A stretch of DNA of 30,576 nucleotides from Pseudomonadota bacterium (GTDB lineage: Bacteria; Pseudomonadota; Gammaproteobacteria; Halothiobacillales; Halothiobacillaceae), in the NCBI GenBank assembly GCA_021795795.1, contig JAJYPA010000045.1, forward strand, positions 1-30,576. The letters are read 5' to 3'. The notes below the pieces were generated by a model. It was given only the letters and a program-made list of their open reading frames with translations, was not told where the DNA came from and searched no databases. Positions 24,570 to 30,576 of this stretch are shown here, piece by piece; position 1 is the stretch's first letter; each line of letters begins with the position of its first letter. Both the position numbers and the translations under genes were made by a program.

Positions 24570-25118
24570 TCAATATGCATTGCCTACGGCATGCCCCAAG
24601 GTGTCGGTCTGGTGTTCCCGAACCTGAATCAGGGCAGAACGCATGATGTCGGGTGCATCGCGCCACAGCGCCAACTCGACAAAATTGTGGAGCAGGGTGG
24701 CGACCACCACGATTTCGTAGCTGGTATCACGCAGTTCGACCAACCAGCTTTCTGCGTGGCGCGCGGCATGCAGACTACGTGCAACGGCGACGAGATAACC
24801 TGCCAATTGCAGTTCGTCCGTAATGGTTTCTTCAAGGATGGGCAATTTGGGAATCTGTTGCCGGCTCCACGTGTCTCCCAGCAAAGACAATGCATGATCC
24901 AGACTGTGCGGCGCATCACGTTGCTTTGCCCGTTGTACCCGGGCGGCAGACCCCATGACAAAACCACAGGCACCTGGATCGCGTCGCAGCCACCCCACCA
25001 ACTCGCCCTGATCGATTTCATCCCGTTGCAGCACCGCCGTCAACCGTCGATGCACTTCAGCGCGCACGGGTAGTGGCGTTTTTTGGAGATGGGTGATCCA
25101 GTCGGCGGGTAGCGTCAT
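24570..25118 (-). CDS. HDOD-like protein, C-terminally short
   Basis: Protein of 182 aa resembling the start of an HDOD domain (modified HD domain found in signalling proteins). Visible are an N-terminal helical part, DHALSLLGDTW near residues 74-84, and VVVATLLHNFVELALW (137-152), where HD proteins carry LLHDIG; the HD Asp is Asn here, so no phosphohydrolase activity is expected. HDOD proteins usually run to 270 aa or more; this one stops about 30 residues after that motif, against the convergent queG gene, and no continuation is visible in other frames. It begins 13 bases after purB and is probably cotranscribed with it. Confidence 0.65.
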   Translation of the reverse strand: MTLPADWITHLQKTPLPVRAEVHRRLTAVLQRDEIDQGELVGWLRRDPGACGFVMGSAARVQRAKQRDAPHSLDHALSLLGDTWSRQQIPKLPILEETITDELQLAGYLVAVARSLHAARHAESWLVELRDTSYEIVVVATLLHNFVELALWRDAPDIMRSALIQVREHQTDTLGHAVGNAY

Positions 25119-25131
25119 GGCGGCGTATCGG

Positions 25132-27454
<2,323 letters not shown>

Positions 27455-27769
27455 GATTTCCTCCACAAACGAGCTGACATTATGCCGCAAGGAATGCATC
27501 AGTGCTTTGATCAAACACCGGTCGGGTCGCCAAGGGCCCAACTGAAGCCTTGCGCCACTTGCGAATGGCGACGGCCATCCCCTTCGTGCCGCGCCTTGCA
27601 TTTGCACCCTTGGCGATCCCGCAGAGGCGCTATCGATTCGTGCAGAGGCTCCCTAGGCTGTTTATTGCGTTTATACTCTTCCTCGATACTTGGTTGCCAT
27701 GCAATACGCTCGGCGTGTTTTGCTCATGATCAAGCGTTTTTTTGAATTCAATCAGAACGAGAATTATTT
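27455..27769. other. Divergent rdgC-pepN intergenic region with an inverted repeat
   Basis: No convincing gene in 315 bases. It contains TCGCCAAGGG (27527-27536) and its perfect complement CCCTTGGCGA (27607-27616), extended by GGG/CCC with one bulged T. A small inner hairpin ATGGC-GACG-GCCAT lies between them. The AT-richer part from about 27660 should hold the pepN promoter. Confidence 0.6.
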
Positions 27770-30409
27770 ATGTCCACCGCTGAACAGCGCACCGTTGAAA
27801 TTCGCCTTGAAGACTACACCCCGCCGGATTTTTTGATTGATACGGTCGACCTAACCTTTGATCTTTCGCCCAGCCAGACCCATGTGCGTTCACAGATGAA
27901 GATTCGCCGCAATGGGGACCATGATCGTGCGTTGGTGCTCAATGGTGAACACATGACCCTGCTGAACGTGCAGGTCGATGAACGCGCGCTGACGGAAAAT
28001 CAATATGTCTTGACCGAGACGAGGCTCACCATCCCCGATGTGCCGGATGAAGCTCATGTTGTGATCGAAAACCGGATTGATCCTGCTTCCAATACCGCTC
28101 TGGAGGGGCTGTATCAATCGGCCGGGAATTTCTGCACCCAATGCGAGCCGGAAGGTTTTCGTCGAATCACCTATTTTATCGATCGGCCGGATGTACTTTC
28201 CCGCTACACCGTGACCTTGATTGCCGAAGCCGATCTTTATCCTGTCCTGTTGTCGAACGGCAACCCTGTCGCTGCCGAAAAATGCGCGGATGGCAAACAC
28301 ATGGCGCGCTGGGTGGATCCGCATCCCAAGCCTTCGTATCTGTTCGCGCTGGTGGCCGGTAACTTGACACGAATCACGGACGAATTCGTCACTCTGTCTG
28401 GCAAAACCGTTGAACTGGGCATCTATGTCGAAGCGCATAATGCCGACCGCTGTGACCACGCCATGGCGTCGCTCAAGCATGCGATGCGTTGGGATGAGCA
28501 GGTTTATGGTCGCGAATACGATCTGGATGTCTTCAATATCGTGGCTGTTGACGACTTCAATATGGGCGCGATGGAAAACAAGGGATTGAATATCTTCAAC
28601 TCGCGTTACGTTCTGGCCAAGCCGGATACCGCCACCGATGGCGATTACGCCGGTATTGAATCGGTGGTGGCGCACGAATATTTCCATAACTGGTCGGGTA
28701 ACCGCGTGACCTGTCGGGATTGGTTCCAGCTTTCGCTCAAGGAAGGTTTCACCGTCTTCCGCGATCAGGAGTTTTCTGCCGATATGGGATCGCGCGCCGT
28801 CAAGCGTATCGCCGACGTAAATTTACTGCGGCAAGTCCAGTTCGCCGAAGATGCGGGCCCGCAGGCGCATCCGGTGCAGCCCAAGGCCTATCGTGAAATC
28901 AACAATTTCTACACTTCGACTGTATACAACAAGGGCGCGGAAGTGGTGCGCATGCTGCGCAATTTGCTGGGTGCAGAAACCTTCCGTCAGGGTACAGATC
29001 TGTATTTCGATCGTTTTGACGGTCAGGCGGTCACCATCGAGGATTTTGTTTCCTGCATGGCCGAAGTCAGTGATCTCGATCTGACCGAATTCCGTCAGTG
29101 GTACGACGTGGCGGGTACGCCAAAGCTGCTTGTGCGCGATGAATATCTCGAAGGCCAATACATTCTGAGTATCGAGCAGGTGGTGCCAGAGTCCGCCAAT
29201 GGGCATCCCTACATGTTGCCCTTTGGTTTTGCCTTGTTTGACGAAGCGGGGGAGCCCGTATTGCTCGATGGCAAGGCTGAGCACATCCTGATTGTGGAAC
29301 AATCATCACAGTCATGGACGTTTTCGATCGAGAAAAAAGACGCCGATTTGCTTGTACCTTCACTCAATCGTGGCTTCACCGCGCCGGTGGAGGTTCAATA
29401 CGATTACTCCGATGAGGCGCTTGGCGTGCTGAGCCGTGCCGATACCGATGCATTCAACCGTTGGGATGCCTTCCAGCGGCGTATCCAGCGGTGCCTGGTG
29501 AGTCGCATCAAGGTGGCAATGGATGTCGGTTCGGTCGGTGAGGATGCCTTGCCCGAAGATCTCTCGAAGGCGTTCGGGCAGTTGCTGCTTGAGGCGGAAC
29601 AGGATCCGATGTTTGTGGCCGAGTGCATCGCATTACCCAGCGAGAATTATCTGGCTGATCAGTTTGATCACGACACGCCCGTCGAATGGATTCATCATGA
29701 GCGCGTGCGGCTGCGTCAGCAACTGACTGCGGAATGGGAATCGACGTTGCAGTTGATATACCAGAGCCACGCTCAGCAAGGTGCGTACCGCTTCGAATCC
29801 CATGCCGCGGGACAGCGGCAGTTGCGTCGACAGGTTTTATCCTATCTGTGCAGTTTGAATCGCTCGGCCTGGACGCAATTGGCTAAAGAACAGTTCGATC
29901 ATGCCGATAATATGACCGAATCCTTCAATGCATTGACTGCATTGAGTGTGAGCGACTCTGAGGAGTTTGATCATGTTTTGACAGCGTTCGAGGCGCGTTG
30001 GCGGCATGATCCGCTGGTTATGGATAAATGGTTTGCACTACAGGCGCAACGCAGTGATGCGGGTGCATTGGCTCGCGTACAGGATCTGATGGCACACCCG
30101 ACGTTCTCCATCAAGAACCCAAATCGTGTTCGCGCCCTGATTGGTAGTTTTGCGCGAACCAATCCGTTGCGTTTCCACGATAGTTGCGGATCGGGTTATC
30201 AATGGGCGGCAGATCGTATCATCGAGCTCGATGCCATGAATCCTCAGATTGCCGCTCGCATGGCCTCAGTATTCAATACCTGGAAGCGATTTGACGGGAA
30301 CCGGGCGACGTTGATGTGTGCGGCATTGAAAAAAATCCATGATCGACCTGAATGTTCAGCGGATCTGGCGGAAATTACCGGAAAAGCTTTGGGGCATTCA
30401 TTCGATTGA
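27770..30409 (+). CDS. pepN: Aminopeptidase N
   Basis: M1-family zinc aminopeptidase of 879 aa that removes N-terminal residues from peptides in the cytoplasm; no signal peptide is seen. The exopeptidase motif GAMEN is at 266-270, and the zinc motif HEYFHNWSGNR starts at 302 with H302, E303 (catalytic) and H306, the third ligand being E325 (LKEG). A conserved YNKGAEVVRML follows. The C-terminal half is the helical PepN-type domain, and the length fits E. coli PepN (870 aa). The ATG at 27770 has GAGAA upstream. It is divergent from rdgC. Confidence 0.97.
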   Translation: MSTAEQRTVEIRLEDYTPPDFLIDTVDLTFDLSPSQTHVRSQMKIRRNGDHDRALVLNGEHMTLLNVQVDERALTENQYVLTETRLTIPDVPDEAHVVIENRIDPASNTALEGLYQSAGNFCTQCEPEGFRRITYFIDRPDVLSRYTVTLIAEADLYPVLLSNGNPVAAEKCADGKHMARWVDPHPKPSYLFALVAGNLTRITDEFVTLSGKTVELGIYVEAHNADRCDHAMASLKHAMRWDEQVYGREYDLDVFNIVAVDDFNMGAMENKGLNIFNSRYVLAKPDTATDGDYAGIESVVAHEYFHNWSGNRVTCRDWFQLSLKEGFTVFRDQEFSADMGSRAVKRIADVNLLRQVQFAEDAGPQAHPVQPKAYREINNFYTSTVYNKGAEVVRMLRNLLGAETFRQGTDLYFDRFDGQAVTIEDFVSCMAEVSDLDLTEFRQWYDVAGTPKLLVRDEYLEGQYILSIEQVVPESANGHPYMLPFGFALFDEAGEPVLLDGKAEHILIVEQSSQSWTFSIEKKDADLLVPSLNRGFTAPVEVQYDYSDEALGVLSRADTDAFNRWDAFQRRIQRCLVSRIKVAMDVGSVGEDALPEDLSKAFGQLLLEAEQDPMFVAECIALPSENYLADQFDHDTPVEWIHHERVRLRQQLTAEWESTLQLIYQSHAQQGAYRFESHAAGQRQLRRQVLSYLCSLNRSAWTQLAKEQFDHADNMTESFNALTALSVSDSEEFDHVLTAFEARWRHDPLVMDKWFALQAQRSDAGALARVQDLMAHPTFSIKNPNRVRALIGSFARTNPLRFHDSCGSGYQWAADRIIELDAMNPQIAARMASVFNTWKRFDGNRATLMCAALKKIHDRPECSADLAEITGKALGHSFD

Positions 30410-30491
30410 TGAATAATAGCGGCAAGGGTTACAGGCCATTGCCCGAATAAAATATTGATCCGGCCAAGTGAAGTTTGAAGTTTCATGATTT

Positions 30492-30576
30492 TCATGCGGC
30501 GTATTTCACGCGTGGATCCTGGAAGTACTTTTTAACGCGCTCCGGGTCTTGTTCCAGTGCTTGCATGTGCGCGGTT
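30492..30576 (-). CDS. C-terminal end of an unidentified gene, cut by the window edge
   Basis: A minus-strand frame enters at the window edge and ends at TGA (30492-30494); its last residues include ALEQDPERVKKYFQDPRVKYAA. The balanced, charged composition suggests a real C-terminus, but 27 residues are not enough to name a family. It is convergent with pepN. No clear terminator is visible between them. Confidence 0.45.
   Translation of the reverse strand, partial: TAHMQALEQDPERVKKYFQDPRVKYAA

Noticed and set aside
27890..28687. Minus-strand ORF of 265 aa inside pepN
   Set aside because: PepN has its catalytic motifs in the other strand over the same bases, so this is a shadow.

Overview
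The window looks like a chromosomal segment of a gammaproteobacterium, or a close betaproteobacterial relative. RdgC, PepN, UbiA, a proteobacterial-type PurB, QueG and a tripartite RND/MFP/TolC pump all fit this. An exported rhodanese, PPK2 and a chlamydia-type (class Ic) ribonucleotide reductase would suit a sulfur-oxidising chemolithotroph of the Halothiobacillus kind, but that placement is inference. The DNA is moderately GC-rich, coding density is high, and most genes are housekeeping or envelope genes. I see no CRISPR array, tRNA, rRNA, prophage or complete insertion sequence.

Layout. 1-345: window edge with two small minus-strand ORFs, identity uncertain. 382-4763 (minus): nrdA-nrdB with a clear terminator downstream and two tandem NrdR-type boxes upstream. 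NrdB carries Phe where the radical Tyr normally sits, and all six predicted metal ligands match the class Ic (Mn/Fe) pattern. 5043-6050 (plus): UDP-glucuronate 4-epimerase-like gene. 6038-10360 (minus): a tightly packed znuA-znuC-znuB-ppk2-channel run with a Zur-like site upstream of znuA. 10490-12233 (plus): scpB, then ubiA. 12224-18256 (minus): TolC-like, MFP and RND permease genes of one efflux operon. 18418-19265 (minus): two related small exported Trp/His/Arg-rich proteins. 19631-22173: nitroreductase and pirin genes (minus) divergent from a LysR regulator, with two perfect palindromes between them. 22216-24559: exported rhodanese (minus), divergent from crcB-queG (plus), with a good sigma70 promoter. 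24570-27454 (minus): rdgC-purB-truncated HDOD gene. 27770-30409 (plus): pepN. 30492-30576 (minus): C-terminal end of an unidentified gene.

How the genes fit together. NrdAB makes deoxynucleotides and PurB feeds AMP synthesis. PPK2 links polyphosphate to nucleotide pools. ZnuABC imports zinc or a related metal. The RND system and CrcB export toxic compounds and fluoride. The LysR/pirin/nitroreductase group looks like a small redox or xenobiotic-response module.

I did not find a clearly new multi-gene system. The most interesting points are the class Ic radical-site substitution with its paired NrdR boxes, a two-TM channel whose selectivity filter lacks the Tyr-Gly pair, a ZnuA-like protein with Glu at the first metal-ligand position, and several unexplained inverted repeats.
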